A DNA stretch of 64,000 bases from CAVREM01 sp963728825. GTDB lineage: Bacteria; Acidobacteriota; Vicinamibacteria; Vicinamibacterales; CAVVIG01. This document shows, one piece after another, positions 41,914-50,652 of this stretch. The notes below the pieces were generated by a model that made no database searches, had not been told where the DNA came from, and saw only the letters and a program-made list of their open reading frames with translations. Numbering within the stretch: the first letter of the stretch is position 1; each line of letters starts with the position of its first letter. The stretch spans positions 124,001-188,000 of the forward strand of contig CAVSLA010000004.1 in NCBI GenBank assembly GCA_963728825.1. The letters run 5' to 3'. The position numbers and the translations under genes were made by a program.

Positions 41914-43754
41914 GGAGAGAACACGCGGATCCCGAACACCGCCACGCTGAGGCGGCGCGGGTCATCGCTGTCAGCCTGGTCTGCGCCATCCAGGCTGTCG
42001 AATCTCAGAATGGTCGGACCGGCTGGCAGCTGGAAGGTGCCGGTCTCGAAGGTCGCGCGGGTTGGCGTGACGATCCACGTCGCGATATCTCCGAGCGGCA
42101 TGCTGATGCGGAGCCGACGAGGAGCGCCGTGAGAGCGCGTGTCGACGCGCAGACGGACGCCGATCGCATCGCGCGTGACGATGCCGAGCTCGGCCTGGTC
42201 GCTCATCCAGCGCCACCGGATGTCGCGGTCGGGCAATTCCTCCAGGTACGACCATCCTGGGCCGAGACCGACGAGATCGAACGCCGTCTGCGTCTCGGGA
42301 ACCGCGACCGCCAGCGGATCGACCTTGCCGCGCGGCGGCAACGCATCCTCGGGCTTGCGCGTCCACGGCAGAGGAAGACGCGTAAAGGCATAACCGCCGC
42401 TCGTCCGATTGGCGTAGCAGAGGACATCGACCTCGCGGCAGAACGGCGGTGCGACCTCCGCGTCGCAGCGACCCGGCCAACCGGTCGGGCTGCCGCTGCC
42501 TCTTCCGATGATCAGAACCTTCTCGCAGCCCGGCGTTGCGAGCGGCGGCTGCGGGGCGATTTCCGCCCCCGATACCCGCTCCGAGAAGATCTCGACGAGC
42601 GGATTGTCGGCCGCAGGCCAGCGTTGCCAGAGCGCCGAGGCGAGACGGGTCGGCTGCAGGTAATTTTCCGGCCGCGCGGGCGCGAACAGGATCGTGCACC
42701 AGATGAGCGACGCGCCGGCCAGGACCCGCAGGATCAGCGCCGGCGGCGCGGCCTCGAGCACCGGGATCGCCAGCGGCAGGAGCCACAGGCCATACCGCGA
42801 CGGCCCTGGCGTACCGCCGCTGTTCAGGTTCGACCGCTGCGAGAACGCGACGATCAACAACGCACCGAAGACCAGGACGGCCGCGTGTTTCAACGTGACG
42901 ACCTGGCTGGTGGAGCGAATCAGCGCAAGGACCAGCGCGACGACGATTGCCGCGGTCACCAGCGGCGCGTGAACAAAAATGCCGATGTTCGGATCGAACG
43001 GCGTCGACAGCAGCTCCCTGGTCAGCGGCAGATGCAGATCGAGCCCGAACGCTGACAGCGCGCCGCTGCCGTGCCGCCCCAGCTGATACAAGGGGTTCAG
43101 AGCCGCCAGCACGACGCTGACGCCTGCCGCCAGCCACACGCGCCGGTTCGCGAAGCCAGTCGGAAGCGACGCAAAAATCAGCGCCGCGGCCAGCACGACA
43201 GCGACTGCCGGTTCCTGGGCGGACGCCAGACCCAGGGCGATGAACGACCAGGCCGGCGATTTGTCGAGCCACACGACAGCAGCAACGATCAGCGTAAAAG
43301 TGAAGACTTCCGGGTGCGGCTTGTCGACCCACCACAGAATCGGTCCGCCGGCCAGCAGGATTGCCGCGACCGTCGACACACGCCGCGCCAGCAGCGCGGC
43401 GGCACCGGCAAGGAGCGTCAGGTTCAAAGCGGTGAACCCCATCCACCCCTCGCGGCTGAACAACTCTGTGCCGCGAACCAGCGGCGCCGCCACGAACGCG
43501 TAGAACCAGGACGGCTGTAACCGCGTGTCATCGGCCGATCGCGGCGGCAGTGCGTGGCCGATCGCTCTCGCCATCATGACGTGCTCGCGTGAATCGCCGA
43601 CATGACGCGCCGGCGAGAGCAGCGCCAATCCACCGCCGAGCCCGACGACTGCGGCGAAAATCGGGACGGCGCTCCGGCTCGACGCCGCCAGCATACGGAT
43701 CAGGATCAGCGCGGACACGACGATGAGCGCGTAGGCGACGACGAGTGAGATCAT
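41904..43754 (-). CDS. Polytopic membrane protein with extracytoplasmic C-terminal domain
   Basis: 616 residues from the ATG at 43754; the open frame further upstream is arginine-rich noise over the neighbouring promoter. About ten membrane helices fill residues 1-370 (SLVVAYALIVVSALILIRML, TLLAGAAALLARRV, FTLIVAAVVWLD and so on), followed by a soluble region of ~240 residues with no recognised domain. The arrangement recalls GT-C/ArnT-like glycosyltransferases, but the expected first-loop DD/DE motif is not clear, so only a membrane-protein call is made. The 3' end overlaps the convergent propeller gene by 10 bp. Confidence 0.7.
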   Translation of the reverse strand: MISLVVAYALIVVSALILIRMLAASSRSAVPIFAAVVGLGGGLALLSPARHVGDSREHVMMARAIGHALPPRSADDTRLQPSWFYAFVAAPLVRGTELFSREGWMGFTALNLTLLAGAAALLARRVSTVAAILLAGGPILWWVDKPHPEVFTFTLIVAAVVWLDKSPAWSFIALGLASAQEPAVAVVLAAALIFASLPTGFANRRVWLAAGVSVVLAALNPLYQLGRHGSGALSAFGLDLHLPLTRELLSTPFDPNIGIFVHAPLVTAAIVVALVLALIRSTSQVVTLKHAAVLVFGALLIVAFSQRSNLNSGGTPGPSRYGLWLLPLAIPVLEAAPPALILRVLAGASLIWCTILFAPARPENYLQPTRLASALWQRWPAADNPLVEIFSERVSGAEIAPQPPLATPGCEKVLIIGRGSGSPTGWPGRCDAEVAPPFCREVDVLCYANRTSGGYAFTRLPLPWTRKPEDALPPRGKVDPLAVAVPETQTAFDLVGLGPGWSYLEELPDRDIRWRWMSDQAELGIVTRDAIGVRLRVDTRSHGAPRRLRISMPLGDIATWIVTPTRATFETGTFQLPAGPTILRFDSLDGADQADSDDPRRLSVAVFGIRVFSPQD

Positions 43755-43784
43755 CGGCCCCCAAGATATCACCCGATGAGCGGC

Positions 43785-43792
43785 GGTATACT
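43785..43792. promoter_or_regulatory. Shared -10 region, GGTATACT
   Basis: TATACT on the plus strand (43787-43792) ends 6 bp before the ATG at 43799, so transcription starts at the codon; TATACC on the minus strand (43790-43785) could serve the membrane-protein gene at 43754. Confidence 0.5.
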
Positions 43793-43798
43793 GCGCCA

Positions 43799-45247
43799 AT
43801 GGTCCGAAAAGCCGCCATCGTCGTCGCGATCCTGGCGTTGGTCGCCGCGGCTCTCTACGTCGCCGGGTTTCGCGTGGCCGTCGACGGCAGCGGCATGATG
43901 CCCCGCTTCGTCTCGAGCACTGCCGACTTCGACGCCCTCGAAGCCGATCGGGCGCGACAGCGGGCGAATGCATCGCCGCCGGCGCCGGCTGCCGCGGAGG
44001 TGGCACCGGCGGTCAGTGGGCCGGTCACCGGGTCGGACGCGGCAGGGGAATCGGCGGTCGCTGGTGCACCGCCCAGCCCTCGGCGCCCGACGCCGATCTG
44101 GCCCGACTTCCGCGGACCGGCGCGCGACGGCCGATCGACCGAGTTGATTCGAACGGACTGGCCGAAGGAGGGGCTGCCGCGTCTGTGGAAACAACCGATC
44201 GGTCTCGGCTACGCGTCGTTCGTCGTGGCAGAGGGGCGCGCCTTCACCATCGAGCAGCGGCGACGTCAGGAAGTGGTCGCCGCCTATGACGTGGAGTCGG
44301 GCCGCGAGCTGTGGACCAACTCGTGGGATGGCGAGTTCATGGAGTCGATGGGCGGCGACGGACCGCGCGCCACGCCGACGTTTCATGACGGGCGGCTCTA
44401 CGCGCTCGGCGCGCTCGGAGAGCTCCGCTGCCTCGACGCGGCAACCGGACGCGTGGTCTGGCGCCGCAACATCCTCGAGGACAACCGGGCTGCGAATCTC
44501 GACTGGGGCATGTCCGCGGCGCCGCTGATCGTGGACGACAAGGTCATCGTGCTCCCCGGCGGCAGCGGCAACCGATCGGTCGTCGCCTACAACCGGATCA
44601 ACGGCGAGGTGATCTGGCGCGCGCTCGACGATCGCCAGGCGTATGTGTCGCCGATGCTGGCCACCATCGCGGGCGTCCCCCAGATTCTGATCGTCACGGC
44701 GACGCGCGCGGTGGGACTGGATCCGCAGAAGGGCGCCCTGCTGTGGGAGCATCCGTGGCCCACCGAGATGGGGATCAACGCGGCGCAGCCGGTGCTGGTG
44801 GGCGGCGATCGGGTATTCCTCTCGTCGAGCTACGGGCGGGGCGCCGCCTTGTTCCAGGTAGCGCGTGACGGCGATCGCTTCGTGACGAAGACCGTCTGGC
44901 AGAACATGCGGATGAAGAACAAGTTCACCACCTCGCTCCTGCACGACGGCCACCTCTACGGCCTCGACGAGGCGATTCTGGCCTGCATCGACGTCGAGAC
45001 CGGCGAACAGAAGTGGAAGGGGGGTCGCTATGGATATGGTCAGCCGATTCTGGCCGCCGGCCACCTCATCGTCTTGACCGAGCAGGGTGACCTCGTCCTG
45101 GTGCGCGCCACTCCCGAACGGCACGAGGAAGTCGCCCGGTTCCCGGCGATCGAAGGGAAGACCTGGAACCATCCAGTCGTGGCGAACGGCCGACTGCTCG
45201 TCAGAAATCTGCGGGAGATGGCCGCATTCGACATCCGACCCCGCTAG
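43799..45247 (+). CDS. Membrane-anchored PQQ-like beta-propeller protein
   Basis: 482 residues. An N-terminal membrane anchor (AAIVVAILALVAAALYVAGF) is followed by an Ala/Pro-rich linker (~45-95) and a propeller (IWPDFRGPARDGRSTELI; AAYDVESGRELWTN; LGELRCLDAATGRVVWRRN; ACIDVETGEQKWKGGRY), ending LVRNLREMAAFDIRP. It is similar in design to BamB-type or quinoprotein-like scaffolds and lacks clear PQQ-dehydrogenase motifs. Divergent from the membrane protein at 41904, which may be a functional partner. Confidence 0.8.
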   Translation: MVRKAAIVVAILALVAAALYVAGFRVAVDGSGMMPRFVSSTADFDALEADRARQRANASPPAPAAAEVAPAVSGPVTGSDAAGESAVAGAPPSPRRPTPIWPDFRGPARDGRSTELIRTDWPKEGLPRLWKQPIGLGYASFVVAEGRAFTIEQRRRQEVVAAYDVESGRELWTNSWDGEFMESMGGDGPRATPTFHDGRLYALGALGELRCLDAATGRVVWRRNILEDNRAANLDWGMSAAPLIVDDKVIVLPGGSGNRSVVAYNRINGEVIWRALDDRQAYVSPMLATIAGVPQILIVTATRAVGLDPQKGALLWEHPWPTEMGINAAQPVLVGGDRVFLSSSYGRGAALFQVARDGDRFVTKTVWQNMRMKNKFTTSLLHDGHLYGLDEAILACIDVETGEQKWKGGRYGYGQPILAAGHLIVLTEQGDLVLVRATPERHEEVARFPAIEGKTWNHPVVANGRLLVRNLREMAAFDIRPR

Positions 45248-45290
45248 AGCCGACCTGCCGACCGGAACGGCTCATGCACCGGCGCGGGGC

Positions 45291-45875
45291 ATGGAGCCAC
45301 GTGAGCTGATTCTCACCGCCGCCCGGGCCTTCGCCGTCTACGTGCTGATGCTGATGGTCATCCGCGCCCTCGGAAAGCGGACCGTCGGGAATTTCTCGGC
45401 GTTCGATCTCCTCGTGGCGCTGATGCTCGGCGAAATGGTCGACGAGATCATCTACGGCGACGTCAGGTTCCTGCAGGGAACGGTCGCGATAGTCGCGATC
45501 GGCGCGGTCGCCTACGCCGACTCCTGGCTGGTCTACGTCAGCAAGCGGGCGGAAACCCTCATCGAGGGGCGGCCAACCGTGGTGGTTCGGGACGGCGCAC
45601 TCGATCGGCGCGGGATGCGCAGCGAGCGCATGAACGACAGCGATGTGCTTGGGCATCTGCGGGCGCAGGGCATCCTCGACGTGCGTGAAGTGCACCTGGC
45701 GGTCCTCGAGCACGACGGGTCGGTCAGCGTGATCAAGCAGCCCTGGGCCGAGCCGGCCCAGAAAGCGGACATCCTCCCGGAAGAGCGGCAGCAGCGAGCG
45801 TTGATTCTCGGCGGCGAGCAGGAGCCTCCGCCAGCGATGCGCACTGATTCAGGTCAGGCGCTGGGCCTCGAGTGA
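45291..45875 (+). CDS. DUF421 (YetF-like) membrane protein
   Basis: 194 residues. Three membrane helices (FAVYVLMLMVIRALG, FDLLVALMLGEMVDE, TVAIVAIGAVAYADSWLVYV) carry the DUF421 signature GKRTVGNFSAFDLLVALMLG, followed by the soluble C-terminal domain (EGRPTVVVRDGALDRRGMRS; LRAQGILDVREVHLAVLEHD). The family is common around sporulation, stress and membrane genes, with no defined activity. It is separated by four bp from a second, shortened DUF421-like gene, so they form a pair. Confidence 0.85.
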   Translation: MEPRELILTAARAFAVYVLMLMVIRALGKRTVGNFSAFDLLVALMLGEMVDEIIYGDVRFLQGTVAIVAIGAVAYADSWLVYVSKRAETLIEGRPTVVVRDGALDRRGMRSERMNDSDVLGHLRAQGILDVREVHLAVLEHDGSVSVIKQPWAEPAQKADILPEERQQRALILGGEQEPPPAMRTDSGQALGLE

Positions 45876-45879
45876 ACGG

Positions 45880-46152
45880 ATGGAACTGACCGGTATCGTC
45901 CTTCGTGTCCTGCTCACTTATCTCGTGCTGCTGATACTCGTCCGCGCGAGCGGCAAGCAGTCCGTCCGGCACGGCACGACGTTCGAATTCGTGATCGCAG
46001 CGATCGTCGGCGACCAGGTGGACGATGCGATCTTGGGTGAGGTCGCGATGGCGCAGTTTCTCGCCGCGGTCGTCACGTTATTTGCGACCCACTGGCTGGT
46101 GGAGTTCGTCAATTACCGGGCAGGGCAGCGAGCGTCCGGGATCTCGGACTGA
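45880..46152 (+). CDS. Short DUF421-like membrane protein
   Basis: 90 residues: three membrane helices like those of its upstream neighbour (VLRVLLTYLVLLILVRASG, FEFVIAAIVGDQVDD, FLAAVVTLFATHWLVEFVNY) with the GKQSVRHGTTFEFVIA variant of the signature, but no soluble C-terminal domain. It could be a dimer partner of the upstream protein or a truncated copy. Stop codons of this and the convergent UPF0182 gene are two bp apart. Confidence 0.75.
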   Translation: MELTGIVLRVLLTYLVLLILVRASGKQSVRHGTTFEFVIAAIVGDQVDDAILGEVAMAQFLAAVVTLFATHWLVEFVNYRAGQRASGISD

Positions 46153-46154
46153 GG

Positions 46155-48860
46155 TCAGCGGCGCATCTGCTCGAGAACGTCACCCAGCCTCCGAATCTCC
46201 TCGCCATAGAGCGCCCAGTTGCCGTCGCGCTGCGCCTGCAGCGCGCGCCGGTAGTGATCCACCGCGCGTGATGAGAGCTCGTCGGTGCTCTCAGGTGCGA
46301 CTGCGTTCGGCGCGGCCGGTGCACCAGGCCCAGGCGGGGGCGTCGCCTGGGTCGACGTGCCCGTCGGACCGTGGCGTGGAAAGAGGCGGTTGAGCGCGGC
46401 GTCGAGCGTTTCGTCCATCACGATGTGGTTCTGATGGGCGACGATGACGCGTTTCAGCTCCGGGATTCGGCCGCCCGCCGCGCGCAGGTAGAGCGGCCGG
46501 ATGTAGATCAGCGACTCCTCGATCGGAATGACGAGCAGCGTGCCTTGCAGCACCTCCGAGCCCTGCTGATTCCACAGGGTGATCTGCGGCGAGATGACCT
46601 GGTCCTGGTTGATGCGGGCCACGACCTGGCGCGGTCCGAACACCACTTTCTGCTTCGGGAACTGGAAGACCATCATCCGCCCGTAGTTGTCGCCGTCGCT
46701 GCGCGCGACCATCCATGAGGCAAGGTTGTCCTTGCGCGCCGGCGTGAAGGGGAGCATCTGGATGAATTCCCCCTGACGTTCGCCGGGCAGCCGCATCACC
46801 GTGTAGTACGGCTGCATCAGCTGCGGCTGGGCCTGGGTGTCGATCGCCGGCACTTCCCAGAGATCTTCCTTGTTGTAAAAGACCGAGGGGTTGGTCATGT
46901 GGTAGGTCGCATAGACCGCGGCCTGGATGGCGAAGATCCCCTCCGGATAGCGCAGCCGGGTACGCATATCCTCGGGCATCTCCGACAGCGGCACGAACAG
47001 ATCCGGAAACGCGCTGCGCAACGTCACGGCGATCGGATCCTGCTCGTCGATCAGATAGAAGCGGACGGTGCCGTGAAAGGCATCGACCGTGACCTTGACC
47101 GAGTTGCGGATGTAGTTGATGCCGTTGGCGGCCGGCGTCGAGTACGGGTAGCGGTCGGACACGGTGTAGGCGTCCTGGACCCACACCAGCCGTCCGTCCG
47201 AGATCACCAGGTACGGCTCCGCGTCGTAGCGCAGGAACGGCGCGATCCGCCCGACGCGCTGCGCGAGCCGCCGATAAAACATGATGCGGCTGTCGGTGGT
47301 GATGTCCTCGCTGAGCAGGGCCTTGAACGAACGGAAGCGGAAGCTGAACAGGGCGCGCCGGAAGAAGCTGGAGAGCGGCACGCCGCCGTTCCCTTCGTAC
47401 GACGTGTAGACGTTGTCGTCGCCGCGCGGATAGTGGAACTCGCGGGCCCTGGTCTTGACGAACACGTGGTCGTTCGACAGCTGACCGTAATAGATGCTCG
47501 GCTCGTCGATCTTCAGATCGACGGTCGACTGCGGCGGCAGATCCTTGATGAACAGGACCGGCAGCCCCTCGGGCGTCACCTGGTTGACGGGTCCGAGCGT
47601 GATCCCGTAGCCATGGGTGAACGTCAATCGCTCGTTGATCCAGTTTCGATTGGGCAGGCTCTCCGAGTTCAGCTCACGCGCCGACAGCATGATCTGGCGG
47701 TACTGGCCGTTGATGCGGTAGCGGTCGTTGTGCACCGAGACGAAATCGTAGTAGGTGCGGATCTCCTGAATCTGCGCGAACGTCTGCAGCAGCGGCTGGT
47801 GATCCCACAGCCGGACGTTGCCGAGCGTCTCGCCGTTGGCGTCGATGTCGGCGCGCGTCAGCAGCGTGTCGCCGGACACCTCGCGCTCCTCGACCCGATC
47901 GAGTGCGAAGGCGCGCCGCGTCGCCGCGATGTTGTGCTCGATGTACGGCGTCTCACGTGCCTGTTCGTTCGGCGCGATCACGAATCGATGCAGGACGCCG
48001 GCGGCGACCGATCCGGCCATCGACACCCCGACGTAGAGCAGCACGGCGGTGACGATCGGCCACAGCCGCAGCGCCGTCATCTGAAAGAGCGCCAGTGCCG
48101 CGCCAGCGATTGCCACCACCATCAGCGCGCGCAGCGCCGGGATGCGGACCGCGTCGTCGACGTTGGCCACGCCGTGGATGATGCCGGCCGGCCGGGTGAG
48201 CAGTTCGGGGATGTCCAGGTACGCGCCGAAGGCGAGCGCCAGGAACAGGCAGGCCGCCAGCGCTGCCAGCTGGCGGCGCGCCGGTCCGCCGACGCGCGCA
48301 CCGCGGTTCCAGTTGAGCGCGCCGGCCAGCACGTAGATGGTGCCGGCGAGCAGCGCGGAGACGATGACCACCGCCATCAGGAACCCGCGCGCCATCTCCA
48401 GGAACGGCAGCCGGAACGTGTAGAAGCTGATGTCGTAGCCGAGAATCGGATCGGCTGCGCCGAACGGCTGCGCGTGTCGGAACAACAACCAGGCCTGCCA
48501 TTGGCTCGAGGCCCAGATGCCAAACAGCACCGCGATCACGCCGGCCAGCGCAGTCGCCACCGGCTGGACCTTGCGGCGATCGAGCGAAATGTTGATCGGG
48601 CCCTCGCGCGTGACGACGACCCAGTCGCGCGGCGCGAGCGACCGGAGCGCGATCAGCACGTTCGCGAACAGCACCACGAAGGCGATGCCCATCGCCGTCG
48701 CGCCCAGCTGGCTCTGCGCGGTCAGCGTGCCGAGAAAGACCTGCTGAAAGCCGGTCTCACCGAACCACAGCCAGTCGGTGTAGAAGTTCACCGCGGCCGG
48801 CAGCAGAATGACCGCCAGGATGACGGCGCCAAGAATCAGAATCCGTCGTGGAAAGCGCAT
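46155..48860 (-). CDS. UPF0182-family membrane protein
   Basis: 901 residues, full length for the family (COG1615). About seven membrane helices in the first ~320 residues (ILILGAVILAVILLPAAVNFY; VLFANVLIAL; GVIAVLFGIW) are followed by a long extracytoplasmic region with family motifs NVRLWDHQPLLQTFAQIQEI, LTFTHGYGITLGPVN, IYYGQLSNDHVFV, and PYSTPAANGINYIRNSVK. The C-terminus has a Pro/Ala linker (ATPPPGPGAPAAP) and an acidic helix. The function is not known. The gene stands alone between a short DUF421 gene and a secreted hypothetical protein. Confidence 0.9.
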   Translation of the reverse strand: MRFPRRILILGAVILAVILLPAAVNFYTDWLWFGETGFQQVFLGTLTAQSQLGATAMGIAFVVLFANVLIALRSLAPRDWVVVTREGPINISLDRRKVQPVATALAGVIAVLFGIWASSQWQAWLLFRHAQPFGAADPILGYDISFYTFRLPFLEMARGFLMAVVIVSALLAGTIYVLAGALNWNRGARVGGPARRQLAALAACLFLALAFGAYLDIPELLTRPAGIIHGVANVDDAVRIPALRALMVVAIAGAALALFQMTALRLWPIVTAVLLYVGVSMAGSVAAGVLHRFVIAPNEQARETPYIEHNIAATRRAFALDRVEEREVSGDTLLTRADIDANGETLGNVRLWDHQPLLQTFAQIQEIRTYYDFVSVHNDRYRINGQYRQIMLSARELNSESLPNRNWINERLTFTHGYGITLGPVNQVTPEGLPVLFIKDLPPQSTVDLKIDEPSIYYGQLSNDHVFVKTRAREFHYPRGDDNVYTSYEGNGGVPLSSFFRRALFSFRFRSFKALLSEDITTDSRIMFYRRLAQRVGRIAPFLRYDAEPYLVISDGRLVWVQDAYTVSDRYPYSTPAANGINYIRNSVKVTVDAFHGTVRFYLIDEQDPIAVTLRSAFPDLFVPLSEMPEDMRTRLRYPEGIFAIQAAVYATYHMTNPSVFYNKEDLWEVPAIDTQAQPQLMQPYYTVMRLPGERQGEFIQMLPFTPARKDNLASWMVARSDGDNYGRMMVFQFPKQKVVFGPRQVVARINQDQVISPQITLWNQQGSEVLQGTLLVIPIEESLIYIRPLYLRAAGGRIPELKRVIVAHQNHIVMDETLDAALNRLFPRHGPTGTSTQATPPPGPGAPAAPNAVAPESTDELSSRAVDHYRRALQAQRDGNWALYGEEIRRLGDVLEQMRR

Positions 48861-48919
48861 CAGGGCTCATCTTGCCAGAAAACTTGAACTGCGCGGCAGA
48901 AAGGGGCATCTTGGGCAGA

Positions 48920-49798
48920 ATGCGCTGCCTGTGGATCTGCACCGCCACCCTGGCTGCCACGATGGCTGTCGAAGGTGCACAGCCGGACGGTGGGGACGGC
49001 GACGTCGCGGCGTTGCTGGCCCGTATTGGCGCGCGCGTCGAAGAATTCTACGCGCGCGCGCGGACGGTGACCTCGCGAGAGACCGTGCGCCTGCAGCAGC
49101 TCGAAGCGGACTTCCGTCCGGCTGGTCTGCCTCGCCAGCTGGTCTACGACCTCCGCGTGGCGTGGGAACGGCCGGACGACGGCGGCCCGCCCCCGGAAGC
49201 GTCCGTGCTGCGGCACCTGGTGACGGTGAACGGCCGGCCGCCACGGCCGCGGGACGAACCGCAATGCACCGACCCGCAGGAGGTGTCGCCCGATTCGCTG
49301 TCGATGTTTCTTCCGCAGAATCGTGTCGACTACGAGTTCAAGCTGGTCGGACCATCAACCGTCGACGGCCGCCGCAGCCTGTCGATCGATTTCCGATCGA
49401 TTTCGAAAAAGAAACCTGAAGTGATCTGGAAGGGCAGCTGCGTGCGGCTCTCGCTGCCCGGTCGCACGCGTGGCCGGATCTGGATCGATGCCGGCACCTA
49501 CGATGTCCTGCGGATGGATGAACATCTCGTCGGGATGTTCGATTTTCGTGCCTCGGCTGAAGTCGCGCGCCGATCTGGAACCCTCAACATGGCGCTCGAG
49601 CGCTTCGACTCCTCGATTCGCTATCGAGAAGTGAAGTTCGACGACCCTGTCGAGACGCTGACGCTGCCCCGGATCATTGAAACGACCACGGCCTGGCGGG
49701 GGGGCGGAATGATGCGCCAGCGAATCACCCAGGAGTTTTCGCAGTACCGCCGCTTCATCACCGGGGGGCGAATCGTCGCGGGGGACGAATTGCGGTAG
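48920..49798 (+). CDS. Secreted hypothetical protein
   Basis: 292 residues; not recognised. Signal peptide CLWICTATLAATMAVEG; then a helix (DVAALLARIGARVEEFYARA) and a beta-rich body reading like a lipoprotein-localisation or outer-membrane-attachment fold: VYDLRVAWERPDDG, IDFRSISKKKPEVIWKGSC, GRIWIDAGTYDVLRMDEHL, ending EFSQYRRFITGGRIVAGD. Two Cys (in EPQCTD and GSCVR) could form a disulfide. Three in-frame Arg-rich loops suggest surface charge. The TAG stop is the first half of a -10 box for the next gene. Confidence 0.7.
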   Translation: MRCLWICTATLAATMAVEGAQPDGGDGDVAALLARIGARVEEFYARARTVTSRETVRLQQLEADFRPAGLPRQLVYDLRVAWERPDDGGPPPEASVLRHLVTVNGRPPRPRDEPQCTDPQEVSPDSLSMFLPQNRVDYEFKLVGPSTVDGRRSLSIDFRSISKKKPEVIWKGSCVRLSLPGRTRGRIWIDAGTYDVLRMDEHLVGMFDFRASAEVARRSGTLNMALERFDSSIRYREVKFDDPVETLTLPRIIETTTAWRGGGMMRQRITQEFSQYRRFITGGRIVAGDELR

Positions 49799-49801
49799 AA
49801 T
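49796..49801 (+). promoter_or_regulatory. -10 box TAGAAT overlapping a stop codon
   Basis: The TAG stop of the preceding gene is the start of TAGAAT, ten bp before the ATG at 49812, giving a nearly leaderless message for the next gene. Confidence 0.45.
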
Positions 49802-49811
49802 GCGCGGTCCC

Positions 49812-50189
49812 ATGGCCACGGTTCCCTTCGGGCAGTTTTCACTGGTGGATTTCCGTGGCGAAGATTCGGGTGCCGTGGTGATTGCACCCGAGCACATCCT
49901 GCTGCGGCGATCGCACGGCGCCGCCATCCACGATCTGTCCTATCTCGTCGTCTGGTCGGGGCCGCGGACCGAAGCGGTCATGCGCGAGCTGCGTTCGCTC
50001 GCGGGTTCGGGGCAGCAGCCGGTCGACGCGTCGACGCCGGAGCTCCGGCAGGTGCTGTCGTCGATTGAGCCCAAAGCGACCGCGATCTTCCGCGGCGGCG
50101 GACAGTGCAGTCGCATCTTCAAACTTCGTCAGCTGAAGGCGGCGCTCCAGACTGTCGCCTGGCGGCGCCAGACCGAGCGCGCGAGCTGA
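49812..50189 (+). CDS. Hypothetical protein, 125 aa
   Basis: 125 residues with no signal peptide; not recognised. It contains a beta-rich N-terminus (FGQFSLVDFRGEDSGAVVIA; LLRRSHGAAIHDLSYLVV) and helical C-terminus (EAVMRELRSLAGSG, IFKLRQLKAALQTVAWRR). A Gly-rich loop FRGGGQCSR with one Cys precedes the last helix. Start chosen at 49812 because it fits the -10; an in-frame ATG at 49800 would lie inside the promoter. Confidence 0.6.
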   Translation: MATVPFGQFSLVDFRGEDSGAVVIAPEHILLRRSHGAAIHDLSYLVVWSGPRTEAVMRELRSLAGSGQQPVDASTPELRQVLSSIEPKATAIFRGGGQCSRIFKLRQLKAALQTVAWRRQTERAS

Positions 50190-50220
50190 CGGTCAGCGCG
50201 CGCGCCGGCTCGCGGAGCTC

Positions 50221-50610
50221 CTACTTGCGCGCGTCAGCCGGAATCTTCAGGACCTGACCCGGGAAGATCTTGTCGGGATCCTTCAACTGATCGCGATTGG
50301 CGTCGAAGATCGCCATATAAGCATTGGCGTCGCCGAGGTGTTGTTTGGCGATCTTGCTCAAGGTGTCGCCGGCTTTCACCGTGTAGGTTGATTCTGCGGC
50401 AGCCGGCCCGCCGACCGCCTGAATATCAGCCACGATTTCCTGGGGCCAGGTTGGAATCGTCTTGATCGCGTCCCAGATTTTGTTCGCTTCGTCCTGCGTC
50501 TGCGTCGTGCCCTTGAAATACAGCTTGCCGTCGCGTTCGTCAGCCGATCCCTGCATCCGCAGATTCTTGGCCGTCTGCACCGCATATGCGTACTTGTCTC
50601 GCAGTCCCAT
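50221..50610 (-). CDS. BON-LysM protein (Kbp-like)
   Basis: 129 residues; the start at 50610 has AGGAGG eight bases upstream, whereas the in-frame ATG at 50619 abuts it. Residues ~1-70 resemble a BON domain (KYAYAVQTAKNLRMQGSADE; GKLYFKGTTQTQDEANKIW), then a LysM domain (YTVKAGDTLSKIAKQHLGDA; IFPGQVLKIP) closes the protein. This order and size match the E. coli potassium-binding protein Kbp (YgaU), a cytoplasmic K+ sensor; no signal peptide is visible here either. The role as a K+ binder is inferred from the domain order. Confidence 0.82.
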   Translation of the reverse strand: MGLRDKYAYAVQTAKNLRMQGSADERDGKLYFKGTTQTQDEANKIWDAIKTIPTWPQEIVADIQAVGGPAAAESTYTVKAGDTLSKIAKQHLGDANAYMAIFDANRDQLKDPDKIFPGQVLKIPADARK

Positions 50611-50652
50611 AGTTGTCATCCTCCTGTGTATGCATCCGGCGGCGGTGCAAGA

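Noticed and set aside
46899..48887. 662-codon open frame opposite the UPF0182 gene
   Set aside because: Same antisense artefact: His/Arg/Asp-rich with no domain; the other strand is a complete family member.
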